From positions 124,001-188,000 of the forward strand of contig NZ_CP053827.1 in NCBI RefSeq assembly GCF_013372145.1: a DNA stretch of 64,000 bases, in the 5' to 3' direction. Position 1 is the stretch's first letter. Every line of letters starts with the position of its first letter. Below, piece after piece: positions 48,908 to 59,957 of the stretch. The notes under the pieces are model-generated. The model was not told where the DNA came from. It saw only the letters and a list, made by a program, of their open reading frames with translations, and made no database searches. A program made the position numbers and the translations under genes. The stretch is from Campylobacter hyointestinalis subsp. hyointestinalis (GTDB lineage: Bacteria; Campylobacterota; Campylobacteria; Campylobacterales; Campylobacteraceae).

Positions 48908-50173
48908 ATGAAACAAACTATTACTGAAAAAATTTTTAGCGAGCATGTTGGACACGCTGTTTATGCGGGGCAAATAGTAGAAAGTAAGATCGATATGGTC
49001 ATAGGAAATGACATCACTACGCCGATCTCTATAAAGGCTTTTAAGGAGAGTGGAGCAAAAAAACTAGCAAATCCAGACGGTTTTGCTATAGTAATGGATC
49101 ATTATATCCCGGCTAAAGATATAGCAAGCGCAAATCAGGCAAAAATCAGTCGTGATTTTGCTTATGAACATGATCTAAAGAACTTTTTTGATGAAAAAGA
49201 TATGGGCATCGAACACGCTTTGATGCCAGAAAAAGGTCTTGTAGTACCAGGAGATGTTATCATAGGAGCAGATTCTCACACCTGTACACACGGTGCTCTT
49301 GGCGCGTTTAGCACGGGAATGGGAAGCACGGATTTGGCTTATGCTATGATAACTGGTAAAAACTGGTTTAAAGTACCTGCGACCATAAAAGTTGAGTTCG
49401 TGGGAAAACCTGCGAAGCACATCTACGGCAAGGATTTGATACTTGAAGTTATACGTCAAATCGGTGTTGATGGAGCTTTATACAAAGCTTTAGAGTTTTG
49501 CGGGGACGCTATGAAATATCTTGATATGGATAGCCGTTTTAGTTTATGTAATATGGCTATAGAAGCAGGCGGAAAAAGCGGTATAATCGCAGTAGATGAT
49601 ATAACAAAAGAATTTTTAGCTAGTAAAAATTTACGTTCAAAACCAAAGTTCCACTATAGTGATGAGGACGCAAACTATGAGCAAATTTTACGCATAGATG
49701 TGAGTAAGCTTGATCCTGTTATCGCGTATCCGTTTTTACCGAGCAATGGAAAAAGCATAAATGAGGCTTTGAAAGACGACCTAAAAATAGATCAAGTGTT
49801 TATAGGAAGCTGTACGAATGGACGTCTTAGCGATCTTAGGATAGCTGCTGGAATTTTAAAAGGAAAAAGAGTAGCTAAGCACACTAGGCTCATCATCACT
49901 CCAGCTACGCAAAAGATCGCACTTGCAGCGCAAAAAGAAGGGCTTATGGATATCTTTGTAGAAGCAGGAGCTGTGGTCAGCAACCCTACATGTGGAGCTT
50001 GTCTTGGTGGATATATGGGGATTTTAGGGGCAGGGGAGAGATGCGTGAGCACTACAAATAGAAACTTTGTAGGCAGAATGGGCGATAGAACTAGCGAAGT
50101 GTATCTTGCAAACTCTGCAGTCGCGGCGGCTTCTGCGATAGCTGGTAAGATAGCAGATCCAAGAGTGCTATAA
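48908..50173 (+). CDS. leuC: 3-Isopropylmalate dehydratase large subunit
   Basis: The protein has 421 residues of the short (archaeal/homoaconitase-type) LeuC subfamily. Three cluster cysteines are visible in DSHTCTHGALGAF, GSCTNGRLSDL and NPTCGACLGGYMG. It isomerises 2-isopropylmalate in leucine synthesis together with LeuD, which is not adjacent. It starts 56 bases from the divergent rqcH gene, with the ribosome site AAGGAAAATC, and is followed 11 bases later by mobA. Confidence 0.93.
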   Translation: MKQTITEKIFSEHVGHAVYAGQIVESKIDMVIGNDITTPISIKAFKESGAKKLANPDGFAIVMDHYIPAKDIASANQAKISRDFAYEHDLKNFFDEKDMGIEHALMPEKGLVVPGDVIIGADSHTCTHGALGAFSTGMGSTDLAYAMITGKNWFKVPATIKVEFVGKPAKHIYGKDLILEVIRQIGVDGALYKALEFCGDAMKYLDMDSRFSLCNMAIEAGGKSGIIAVDDITKEFLASKNLRSKPKFHYSDEDANYEQILRIDVSKLDPVIAYPFLPSNGKSINEALKDDLKIDQVFIGSCTNGRLSDLRIAAGILKGKRVAKHTRLIITPATQKIALAAQKEGLMDIFVEAGAVVSNPTCGACLGGYMGILGAGERCVSTTNRNFVGRMGDRTSEVYLANSAVAAASAIAGKIADPRVL

Positions 50174-50184
50174 GAAAGTCAAAC

Positions 50185-50727
50185 GTGAAAAATGCACTGA
50201 TTTTGGCAGGAGGAAAAAGTAGCAGAATGGGAAGCGATAAAACGCTTCTTGCTTACAAAGATTATCCTAGCATTACGCACTTTTTATTTGAGCGTTTAAG
50301 CAAGATTTTTGAAGATGTTAAAATCAGCGCAAAAAATGATAAATTTGAGCCTAAACTTCCTGTTTTGATCGATGATTTTGGTGAGTTTTCCGTCTTAAAA
50401 GTCATAGCAAATTTAGATAAAAACTATGATGAGCCGGTTTTCATCATAGCTGCAGATACACCGTTTGTAAAACTTGAAACGATAAAAGAGCTGTATTTAA
50501 ATTTAAAAAATAACGATATATCTCTTCCAAGAGACGGCGAGTTTGTGCATGGGCTTTGTGGATTTTATAATCCTAAAGTGAGCCTAGCAGCGCAGTCTTT
50601 GTTAAAAAATGGTATGCAAAAAGTCTCACTTTTGCGAGATCTTTGTCCTACTGCTATGACTGAATTTAAAGATAAAAAGCAGTTTTTAAATTTAAACACT
50701 CAGGCTGATTATGAGCTTGTAAGATGA
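50185..50727 (+). CDS. mobA: Molybdenum cofactor guanylyltransferase MobA
   Basis: The protein has 180 residues. The N-terminal nucleotide-binding motif LAGGKSSRMGSDKTLL is diagnostic, and AADTPFV and LCGFYNP follow. It attaches GMP to Mo-molybdopterin to form the bis-MGD cofactor used by formate dehydrogenase, nitrate reductase and other DMSO-family enzymes. The stop overlaps the pldA start by 4 bases. Confidence 0.92.
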   Translation: MKNALILAGGKSSRMGSDKTLLAYKDYPSITHFLFERLSKIFEDVKISAKNDKFEPKLPVLIDDFGEFSVLKVIANLDKNYDEPVFIIAADTPFVKLETIKELYLNLKNNDISLPRDGEFVHGLCGFYNPKVSLAAQSLLKNGMQKVSLLRDLCPTAMTEFKDKKQFLNLNTQADYELVR

Positions 50728-51671
50728 TGTTAAAGATATCTGTTTTGATTTCAAGTTTATGCTTGATAGCTTATGCAAACTCAGCTGATGAGCTATACAA
50801 AAAAGCTGGTGAATTTGAAAAAAATGGAGATACGAAAAATGCACTTTTTTTCTATAAGCAAGCAGCGAAAGCTGCTTTAGATATAAAAGATCTAAGCGAG
50901 GAGCCGCAAATCGATAAAAAGCAAGATCATAGCATGAATTTTGCTCATACAGATGAGCCGATAACCGGTTTTTTCGGTCTTGAAACTTTTCATACAAATT
51001 ATCTTTTACCAGCAACTTATACAAAAAATATACCAAATGACGGACGCAAGAAATTTGAGACTAAATTTCAAATAAGTGTTAAAAAACCTCTTGTTAGAGA
51101 TATTTTCGGTTTAGATGAAACCTTATATTTTGGTTATACTCAGCGTTCGTGGTGGCAAACTTCAAAAGATTCATCTCCATTTAGAGAGAGTAATTATGAG
51201 CCTGAATTCTTTGTAAATTTTCCTACAGATATCTTAGAAATTCCGAGTTTAAAAAATTTCCAGCTTGGAGTTTTGCATAGTTCAAACGGTAAAGACGGCG
51301 AGCAGTCGCGTTCTTGGAATAGGGTTTATCTAAGGGGAAATTTTGTTTATGATAATTTTAGCATAGCTCCGCGTCTTTGGTGGAGAATCCCAGAACACGA
51401 TGATGACAATCCAGATATTAAGGATTACGCAGGAAATGGCGATGTGAGTATGTTCTATAAATTTAACAAGCATATATTTAGTCTAAAGCTTACAAATAAC
51501 CTTCATTTTGATAAAACAAATAGAGGATCTGCTGAGCTTGGATGGATGTTTCCACTATTTTATACGGGACTTTATGGATATATCCAGTACTTTAACGGTT
51601 ACGCAGAGAATTTAGTGGATTACGATAAACATACAAATAAAATAGGCATAGGATTTTTGTTTTTTAAATAA
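50724..51671 (+). CDS. pldA: Outer-membrane phospholipase A1 PldA
   Basis: The protein has 315 residues. A signal peptide is followed by a helical TPR/Sel1-like segment (ADELYKKAGEFEKNGDTKNAL) that is an addition to the E. coli form, then the 12-strand barrel. The catalytic His and Ser are in LHSSNGKDGEQSRSWNRVY, which also contains the Asn of the triad. It ends in an aromatic-rich strand (GIGFLFFK). Campylobacter PldA makes lysophospholipids and is linked to hemolysis. It is co-translated with mobA, although the functions are unrelated. Confidence 0.92.
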   Translation: MMLKISVLISSLCLIAYANSADELYKKAGEFEKNGDTKNALFFYKQAAKAALDIKDLSEEPQIDKKQDHSMNFAHTDEPITGFFGLETFHTNYLLPATYTKNIPNDGRKKFETKFQISVKKPLVRDIFGLDETLYFGYTQRSWWQTSKDSSPFRESNYEPEFFVNFPTDILEIPSLKNFQLGVLHSSNGKDGEQSRSWNRVYLRGNFVYDNFSIAPRLWWRIPEHDDDNPDIKDYAGNGDVSMFYKFNKHIFSLKLTNNLHFDKTNRGSAELGWMFPLFYTGLYGYIQYFNGYAENLVDYDKHTNKIGIGFLFFK

Positions 51672-51692
51672 GCTAGATTTTCTAGCTTATTT
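51666..51692. terminator. Hairpin between convergent pldA and AMIN genes
   Basis: A perfect 12-bp stem (AAATAAGCTAGA 51666-51677 / TCTAGCTTATTT 51681-51692) with a 3-base loop covers both stop codons. It lacks a long T run on either strand, so it may be a shared 3'-end stabiliser or weak bidirectional terminator. Confidence 0.6.
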
Positions 51693-52391
51693 AAGGATGA
51701 GAGTATAGCCGCCCTCGCTTTGTCTGATACCATAATGATAGTTTCCATCCAGCCATATAACTACTCTATAAAACTCTTCGTGCGATCCAAAAGTTATCTT
51801 TTTTACTACCCCTTTATCCACTTTTAACGTTTTAGTATTTAGGCTTGTTTTTGGTCTTTTAAAGTCTATGACGATCTTGTTTGGCTGATCGATGATAAAA
51901 TCACGGATCTTCTCGTCTTTGGTAAAGATATTGATTTTTGAGTTATAAATATCAAATTTAACAAGTTTTGAAAAATTTACGTTTTTAAGTGGGGGCTCTA
52001 TTTTAGGTGCTTTTGTGGTATTTAGACCTATATTTACATTTTCTTTTTTGATATCTGGTTTGCTGGTTACTGATACGTCTAAGATCTTTGTGGCGCTTTT
52101 GTTTGGATTTGCTTGATTTCTTAGCACGAACTCATCGTGCCAATCAAAACTTCCATTTATATCTATGATCTTTTGTTTTATGCTACCGTCTATACTTTTA
52201 TAATAAAAAACCGCATGAGTTAGCTCTCTAGCATCGCTTGGAAATTTGATTATCTTTGTTTCAAATGCTGGAGCGCTCTCAATGACGTTTGATGCGACCA
52301 TATCAGTTTCATTGATATCGCTCGGTAAAAATGGATTTTCACGTCCGTAAAAAATAGACGCAAAAGCTAATAAAGTTAAAAATCGTTTCAT
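51687..52391 (-). CDS. AMIN-domain periplasmic protein
   Basis: The protein has 234 residues with a signal peptide (MKRFLTLLAFASIFYG). The C-terminal half (about 140-234) matches the AMIN domain: VKFDIYNSKINIFTKDEKIRDF, KIVIDFKRPK, and VKKITFGSHEEFYRVVIWLDG. AMIN domains target amidases and secretins to septal peptidoglycan, but no amidase domain is present here. It follows the FtsB-like gene by 11 bases, which fits an envelope or division role. Confidence 0.8.
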   Translation of the reverse strand: MKRFLTLLAFASIFYGRENPFLPSDINETDMVASNVIESAPAFETKIIKFPSDARELTHAVFYYKSIDGSIKQKIIDINGSFDWHDEFVLRNQANPNKSATKILDVSVTSKPDIKKENVNIGLNTTKAPKIEPPLKNVNFSKLVKFDIYNSKINIFTKDEKIRDFIIDQPNKIVIDFKRPKTSLNTKTLKVDKGVVKKITFGSHEEFYRVVIWLDGNYHYGIRQSEGGYTLILK

Positions 52392-52402
52392 ATATTGCCC
52401 AT

Positions 52403-54971
<2,569 letters not shown>

Positions 54972-55071
54972 ATTTTTCCTTGCAAAAATTTGAGCCATTT
55001 TATCAAAAAGTATTAAAAATTAAGCTAAATTTGAATACACTGCTAACAAAAAGTCAAAAAAAGGTGCAATT

Positions 55072-55938
55072 TTGAAAAATATAACAGTAGCTCATTCTCC
55101 AGATGCCGATGATATCTTTATGTACGAGGCTATCAAATTTGGTTGGATCGGTAGTGAAAAACTCTCGTTTTCTAATACCCCATCTGATATCCAAACTCTA
55201 AATTTCGAAGCGTTAAAAGGCACTTATGACACGACTGCTATAAGCTTTGGTCTGTATCCATTCATTTGGGAAGATTACGCACTTCTACGGACTGCTGTGA
55301 GTTTTGGTAATGGGTATGGTCCAAAACTTATCAAGAAAAAAGGCGTGAGCTTAAAACCGAATTTCAAAGTTGCTTTAAGCGGCGAGCATACTACAAATGC
55401 GCTTTTATTTAAGATAGCCTATCCAAAAGCTAGGGTGATTTATAAGAACTTTTTGGAGATAGAAAGTGCTGTTTTAAGTGGTGAAGTAGATGCTGGCGTA
55501 CTTATACACGAAAGTATTTTGGACTTTAGCAGTGAGCTTTGTGTGGAGCGTGAAATTTGGGATATCTGGTGTGAGTTTAGAAATGATGATACTTTGCCAT
55601 TGCCACTTGGTGGAATGGCAGTGCGAAGAAGCTTGCCTCTAACTGACGCTATAGAGTGTGAAAGAGTTTTGACAAAAGCCGTAGATATCGCAAATAAAAA
55701 TAAAAAATTACTTTGCAAAATGCTTTTAGAGCGAAATTTAGTCAGAGTAGATGATAAAAAACTTGAAATTTATCTAAATTTATATGCAAATGATAGCTCT
55801 ATAAGTATGGACAAACTTCAGATAAAAGCGTTAGATAGGCTTTTTGAGCTAGGTTTTGAACACGGATTTTATCCTAACCTTATAAAAGCAGAGCCAAATT
55901 TTATCCCTACTGAGTATTTAGAAAGCAGAAACGCCTGA
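55072..55938 (+). CDS. mqnD: 1,4-Dihydroxy-6-naphthoate synthase MqnD (futalosine pathway)
   Basis: The protein has 288 residues and no signal peptide. The start AHSPDADDIFMYEAI and the later LPLPLGGMAVRRSL are characteristic of MqnD, which cleaves cyclic de-hypoxanthine futalosine in menaquinone synthesis. The fold is like a periplasmic binding protein, which is why such genes are sometimes miscalled. The TTG start at 55072 has AAAGG 7 bases before it. It overlaps the fliQ start by one base. It supplies the quinone used by the NapC-type protein at 5110. Confidence 0.87.
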   Translation: MKNITVAHSPDADDIFMYEAIKFGWIGSEKLSFSNTPSDIQTLNFEALKGTYDTTAISFGLYPFIWEDYALLRTAVSFGNGYGPKLIKKKGVSLKPNFKVALSGEHTTNALLFKIAYPKARVIYKNFLEIESAVLSGEVDAGVLIHESILDFSSELCVEREIWDIWCEFRNDDTLPLPLGGMAVRRSLPLTDAIECERVLTKAVDIANKNKKLLCKMLLERNLVRVDDKKLEIYLNLYANDSSISMDKLQIKALDRLFELGFEHGFYPNLIKAEPNFIPTEYLESRNA

Positions 55939-56204
55939 TGCAAAGCGATCTTATAGGGCTTGGAGTCGAGACTTTTAAGCTTACTCTTATGATAAGTCTC
56001 CCTATGCTTTTAGCCGGTCTTATTGCCGGACTTCTTATTAGTATATTTCAAGCTACGACTCAAATAAACGAAATGACTTTGAGCTTTGTACCAAAGATCA
56101 TTTTAGTCGTCGTGATAATCATCTTCCTAATGCCTTGGATGATGAACCAAATGACGGATTTTACGGCTAGAATTTTAAATATGATACCGACTTTTATACA
56201 ATGA
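55938..56204 (+). CDS. fliQ: Flagellar export apparatus protein FliQ
   Basis: The protein has 88 residues with two membrane helices and the FliQ pattern VETFKLTLMISLPMLLAGLIAG and ATTQINEMTLSFVPK. It forms part of the FliPQR export gate. It is separated from the other export genes and joined to murB by a 4-base overlap, as in other Campylobacterota. Confidence 0.95.
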   Translation: MQSDLIGLGVETFKLTLMISLPMLLAGLIAGLLISIFQATTQINEMTLSFVPKIILVVVIIIFLMPWMMNQMTDFTARILNMIPTFIQ

Positions 56205-56962
56205 AGATCGACTTTTCTAAATTTAGCTCTGTTAAGATCGGCGGAGTTTTTGATGTAGAACTTATAGACGAGATACGTGAATTCAGCGGAGTGATGATAG
56301 GCGGTGCAAATAATATTTTGATCTCGCCAAATCCACCTAAAATGGGGATTTTAAGCTCTAAATTCGACTATATCAAATTTGAAAACCGTATCTTAAAAGT
56401 GGGCGCAAAAACTAGCAGTGCAAAGCTTTTTAAATTTGCCAAAGATCATAATATCGGAGGATTTGAGTTTATAAAAAAAATCCCTGGTAGCATTGGTGGA
56501 ATGATCACTATGAACGCCGGAGTAAAAGAGCACGAGATCAGCTTGAACTTAAAAAATATAACCACTAGTTATGGTGAATTTTCTAAAAAAGAGTGCGGCT
56601 TTAGCTATCGTCATTCAAATATCAAAGGCGTGATATTTGAAGCTAGTTTTGAAGTGATACGTGAGTTTGATGATGAACTATTTAAAGTGTTAAATGCAAA
56701 AAGGGCAAACCAACCAAAAGGCGCTAGTTTTGGTTCTTGTTTTGCAAATCCGCCAGGACATTACGCTGGAGCTTTACTCGAGAGTGTTGGGCTAAAAGGA
56801 TTTAGGATAGGGGATTGCGGATTTAGTGAGGTGCATGCGAATTTTTTGATAAATTATGGTGGTGGTAAATTTGAAGATGCTTTGAGCCTTATAAATTTAG
56901 CCAAAGAGCGAGTTTTAGACAAATTCGGTGTAGAGTTAAAAAGTGAAGTCGTGATCTTGTAA
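56201..56962 (+). CDS. murB: UDP-N-acetylenolpyruvoylglucosamine reductase MurB
   Basis: The protein has 253 residues of the short MurB form. The FAD-binding region includes GGANNILIS and the IPGSIGGMITMNAG motif. ASFGSCFANP supplies the active-site Ser region and EVHANFLIN the C-terminal Glu. It reduces enolpyruvyl-UDP-GlcNAc to UDP-MurNAc in peptidoglycan synthesis. It is translationally coupled to fliQ. Confidence 0.95.
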   Translation: MKIDFSKFSSVKIGGVFDVELIDEIREFSGVMIGGANNILISPNPPKMGILSSKFDYIKFENRILKVGAKTSSAKLFKFAKDHNIGGFEFIKKIPGSIGGMITMNAGVKEHEISLNLKNITTSYGEFSKKECGFSYRHSNIKGVIFEASFEVIREFDDELFKVLNAKRANQPKGASFGSCFANPPGHYAGALLESVGLKGFRIGDCGFSEVHANFLINYGGGKFEDALSLINLAKERVLDKFGVELKSEVVIL

Positions 56963-57059
56963 CGTTTTGATATTTTATTTTGAGCTTTTTATGTTTTGAA
57001 ATGTTGTAGCTTAGTAAAATTCGTATTTTAGTTTTGTGCTTAAAAATAAATCAATGTTA

Positions 57060-57088
57060 TTGACAAACAAAAAAGTTTTAGGTATAAT
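57060..57088 (+). promoter_or_regulatory. Sigma-70 promoter of tRNA-Asn
   Basis: TTGACA (57060-57065) and TATAAT (57083-57088) are separated by exactly 17 bases. The full -35 consensus is unusual for Campylobacter and suits a strong stable-RNA promoter. Confidence 0.85.
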
Positions 57089-57104
57089 TCCCACTCTTTT
57101 TTAT

Positions 57105-57179
57105 TCCGGATTAGCTCAGCGGTAGAGTAGTCGGCTGTTAACCGATTGGTCGCTGGTTCGAATCCAGCATCCGGAGCCA
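57105..57179 (+). tRNA. tRNA-Asn (anticodon GTT)
   Basis: The gene is 75 nt. The acceptor TCCGGAT pairs with ATCCGGA, followed by discriminator G and encoded CCA. The anticodon loop CTGTTAA gives GTT. It has normal D and T arms (GGTTCGAATCC). Confidence 0.96.
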
Positions 57180-57409
57180 CTTTTATTAAAATCATATAAA
57201 TTCCATAAAAATATCTTTGGCTACATTAAGCACAATAAAATAAATATTATTTTTTCTTCGCATACCCATTTATATTTTATTAAATTTATTAAAATAAAGC
57301 TGTTTTTTGTGGTATAAATAGTGCCGCGGATATGGATATTTCACGTAATTTTTCTTTTTAATTTACCGACTTTAGTTAAAATGCCGATATAGATAAAAAA
57401 GGAGATGCT

Positions 57410-57730
57410 ATGGCTATAACTCCAGTAGGTGGAACTATCTACGTTAATCAAAATGCGCCAGCAGTCGCTAGCGTACAAAGTGATTTTCAATCAAAGTTGG
57501 AGCTCCAAAACGTCGTTGCCGCAGAGCTTGCTAATGAAAAGAAAAAAGAAGTTGCCCAGATCAGACCGACTGAAGAGACTTATAAGATAGATCCGCAAAA
57601 TGAGCATGAAAAACAGCATGAGCGCGAATCCTTAGAAGAGCAAACCAAAGATCAAAATGAAAAAAAAGAAGAAAATAGCGATCAAAAAGATGAGCTAAGC
57701 AGCGAGCATAAGTTAAATATAGTCGTATAA
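57410..57730 (+). CDS. Small hydrophilic conserved hypothetical
   Basis: The protein has 106 residues with no signal peptide. The N-terminal third (MAITPVGGTIYVNQNAP) is ordered-looking, and the rest is a highly charged Glu/Lys/Gln tail that is probably disordered, ending LNIVV. I do not recognise a family. Its start has the strong ribosome site AAAAAAGGAG. A GCCGATAT sequence about 30 bases upstream resembles a sigma-28 (FliA) -10, so a flagella-linked role is possible but unproven. It overlaps the next gene by one base. Confidence 0.65.
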   Translation: MAITPVGGTIYVNQNAPAVASVQSDFQSKLELQNVVAAELANEKKKEVAQIRPTEETYKIDPQNEHEKQHERESLEEQTKDQNEKKEENSDQKDELSSEHKLNIVV

Positions 57731-58062
57731 TGATGAAAAAAGTTTTATTATTTTTTATATTTTTGACTGTTTTTACTATAAATTTAAATGCTTCAAATAT
57801 CAATAAAATCAGCATTATAAGCATTAGCCAAAGAACTCTTTACGCAAAAGTATTTGGGACAAATACAAACTCTTTGCTAGTTATGTACAATAATGAAAAT
57901 CAGGGATCTAAATGCAGTTTGGTAGCTGCAGGCGCGTCTTTTGATGGGATCATTAGAAAATGGACGCTTAAATGTAAGCTTCCTAAGAGCTCTGGCAGAC
58001 TTGTTATTTCATTCACAGATAGCTTTGGCAAAAGACAAGAAATTTCTAAATTTATCGAGTGA
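57730..58062 (+). CDS. Small exported hypothetical protein
   Basis: The protein has 110 residues with a signal peptide (MKKVLLFFIFLTVFTINLNAS), so it is periplasmic or secreted. The mature part is about 88 residues with two Cys (KCSLVA and LKCKLP) that may form a disulfide, and a beta-rich pattern. ATG codons at 57730 and 57733 are both possible. It is coupled to the hydrophilic protein gene upstream. No family recognised. Confidence 0.65.
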   Translation: MMKKVLLFFIFLTVFTINLNASNINKISIISISQRTLYAKVFGTNTNSLLVMYNNENQGSKCSLVAAGASFDGIIRKWTLKCKLPKSSGRLVISFTDSFGKRQEISKFIE

Positions 58063-58128
58063 TTTTCAGACTAAATTTAAAGTAATGTTTTAGTTAAATT
58101 TAGATAAAATCCCGCCAAAGGAAGTTCT

Positions 58129-58872
58129 ATGAAAAATCGTATAATCATCGGCTTATTGCTTTTTGTTCTGTTTTTGGGCATAGCTTTGCTCGATATATTT
58201 TGGCTTAATTTTTTGATATTTGGTATTATATTGGCTACTGCGTTTTTAGAAAGTCTGAAGCTTTATAAAATAGAGCAAAAAAATCTCGTTTTTATAGCTC
58301 TCGTTTTTTATGGTATTTTACCATTTTTGCAAGGAATTAATGATATTTTTAAAGTAATACTTCTAAATTTGATCATCATATCGTCTGTTTTAGCATACAC
58401 AAAATCAGATAATATGAAGCTTATATTACCTTTTTTGTATCCTACGGTGCCGATATTTATGATGTTTGCATTGTATCAAAACTACGGTATAGAGTGCTTG
58501 TTTTGGCTTATTTTTACTATAATAATCAGCGACACTGCGGCGTATTTCGTCGGGAAATACCTGGGAAGACATCCGTTTTCGGCTTCTAGTCCAAATAAAA
58601 CCATAGAGGGCGTTATTGGCGGAGTGGTTTTTGGTAGCGTATTTGGAACTGTATTTGCGTTTATTTTTGTTGATGTAGGCTATTTTATGGCTGCTAGTTG
58701 TTCTATTCTTTTAACTATTTTTGGCGTATTTGGCGATCTTTTCGAGAGTTATTTAAAAAGAAGAGTAGACATCAAAGATAGCGGGGCTTTGCTTGGAGCT
58801 CATGGCGGTATTTTAGATAGAATGGACGGATATTTATTTGGCGTTGTGGCTATGTTTTTGGTGCTTGCATGA
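58129..58872 (+). CDS. cdsA: Phosphatidate cytidylyltransferase CdsA
   Basis: The protein has 247 residues with about seven membrane helices. The C-terminal signature SDTAAYFVGKYLGRHPF, SPNKTIEGVIGG and VFGDLFESYLKRRVDIKDSGALLGAHGGILDRMDG is diagnostic. It makes CDP-diacylglycerol for phospholipid synthesis. It overlaps dxr by 4 bases; the cdsA-dxr pairing is common. Confidence 0.95.
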   Translation: MKNRIIIGLLLFVLFLGIALLDIFWLNFLIFGIILATAFLESLKLYKIEQKNLVFIALVFYGILPFLQGINDIFKVILLNLIIISSVLAYTKSDNMKLILPFLYPTVPIFMMFALYQNYGIECLFWLIFTIIISDTAAYFVGKYLGRHPFSASSPNKTIEGVIGGVVFGSVFGTVFAFIFVDVGYFMAASCSILLTIFGVFGDLFESYLKRRVDIKDSGALLGAHGGILDRMDGYLFGVVAMFLVLA

Positions 58873-59957
58873 TTATTTTGGGAAGCACAGGAAGTATCGG
58901 TAAAAATAGCGTAATACTAGCTAAAAAGCACGATATAAAAGTAAAAGCTCTAGCTTGTGAAAAAAACTATACAGAACTAAATCGTCAAATAAAAGAACTA
59001 AATCCAAAATTTGTTTATATAAAAGATCCTAGTTTAAAAAATCTAGTAGATCATGGCAATGTTTTTACATCTAATGATGGCATAGATACTTTTTTAAAAG
59101 CTATCAGCGACGAGTTTGACCCTACTTCTTGCATTCTCATAAACGCTCTTGTGGGCTTTAGTGGTTTAAAGCCTAGTATAGTGGCGCAAGGCCTTGGATT
59201 TAAGCTATGTTTAGCAAACAAAGAAAGCTTAGTAACCGGCGGTAAATTCTTAGATGCTAAAAGCATAGAACCTATCGACAGTGAGCATTTCGGGCTTAAA
59301 TTTTTACTAAAAAACAGACCTAAAATTCAAAAACTTATCATCACTGCAAGCGGCGGAGCATTTTATAAATTTCCTTTAAAGTCTCTTAGCTCAGTCACTC
59401 CAGAAATGGCTTTAAATCATCCAAACTGGAACATGGGATCAAAGATCACGATAGATAGTGCGACTATGGCAAACAAGCTATTTGAAGTGCTTGAAGCGTA
59501 TCATCTTTATTCTGTTAAAAACATAGACGCGCTCATAGAGCGAACTTCGGTTGTACATGCTCTTATAAATTTTTATGATGGCTCGACTACGGCTCATATC
59601 TCAAAAACAGATATGAAACTAGCTATCGCGCACGCCATAGGTTTAGGGGGCGAGCAGACGCTAGAATGTGTGGATCTTTTAGGCTTAAAAAGTATCAAAT
59701 TTAAAGAGATAAACTTAAAAAAATACCCTATATTTTCATTAAAAAACGATGTTTTAAATAATCCAGATTTAGGCGTCATCATAAATGCGGCAAATGAAGA
59801 AATGGTATATAAATTTTTAGGTGGCCAATGTGGATTTTTAGATATAGCAGGAGCAATTTTTAAAGCGCTTGATAAATTTGGTTCGCCTAGAGTAGATGAC
59901 ATTGAGGGCGTTTTTGAAATAGATAAAAAAGTAAGAGAGTTTTGTAAAGGATTTTGA
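58869..59957 (+). CDS. dxr: 1-Deoxy-D-xylulose 5-phosphate reductoisomerase
   Basis: The protein has 362 residues. The NADPH motif GSTGSIGKN, the catalytic ANKESLV, the metal and flexible loop region (PIDSEHFG, NHPNWNMGSKITIDSATM) and NAANEEMV are all present. It makes MEP in isoprenoid synthesis, which also serves the menaquinone side chain. The stop overlaps the uraA start (TTTTGATG). Confidence 0.95.
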   Translation: MIILGSTGSIGKNSVILAKKHDIKVKALACEKNYTELNRQIKELNPKFVYIKDPSLKNLVDHGNVFTSNDGIDTFLKAISDEFDPTSCILINALVGFSGLKPSIVAQGLGFKLCLANKESLVTGGKFLDAKSIEPIDSEHFGLKFLLKNRPKIQKLIITASGGAFYKFPLKSLSSVTPEMALNHPNWNMGSKITIDSATMANKLFEVLEAYHLYSVKNIDALIERTSVVHALINFYDGSTTAHISKTDMKLAIAHAIGLGGEQTLECVDLLGLKSIKFKEINLKKYPIFSLKNDVLNNPDLGVIINAANEEMVYKFLGGQCGFLDIAGAIFKALDKFGSPRVDDIEGVFEIDKKVREFCKGF

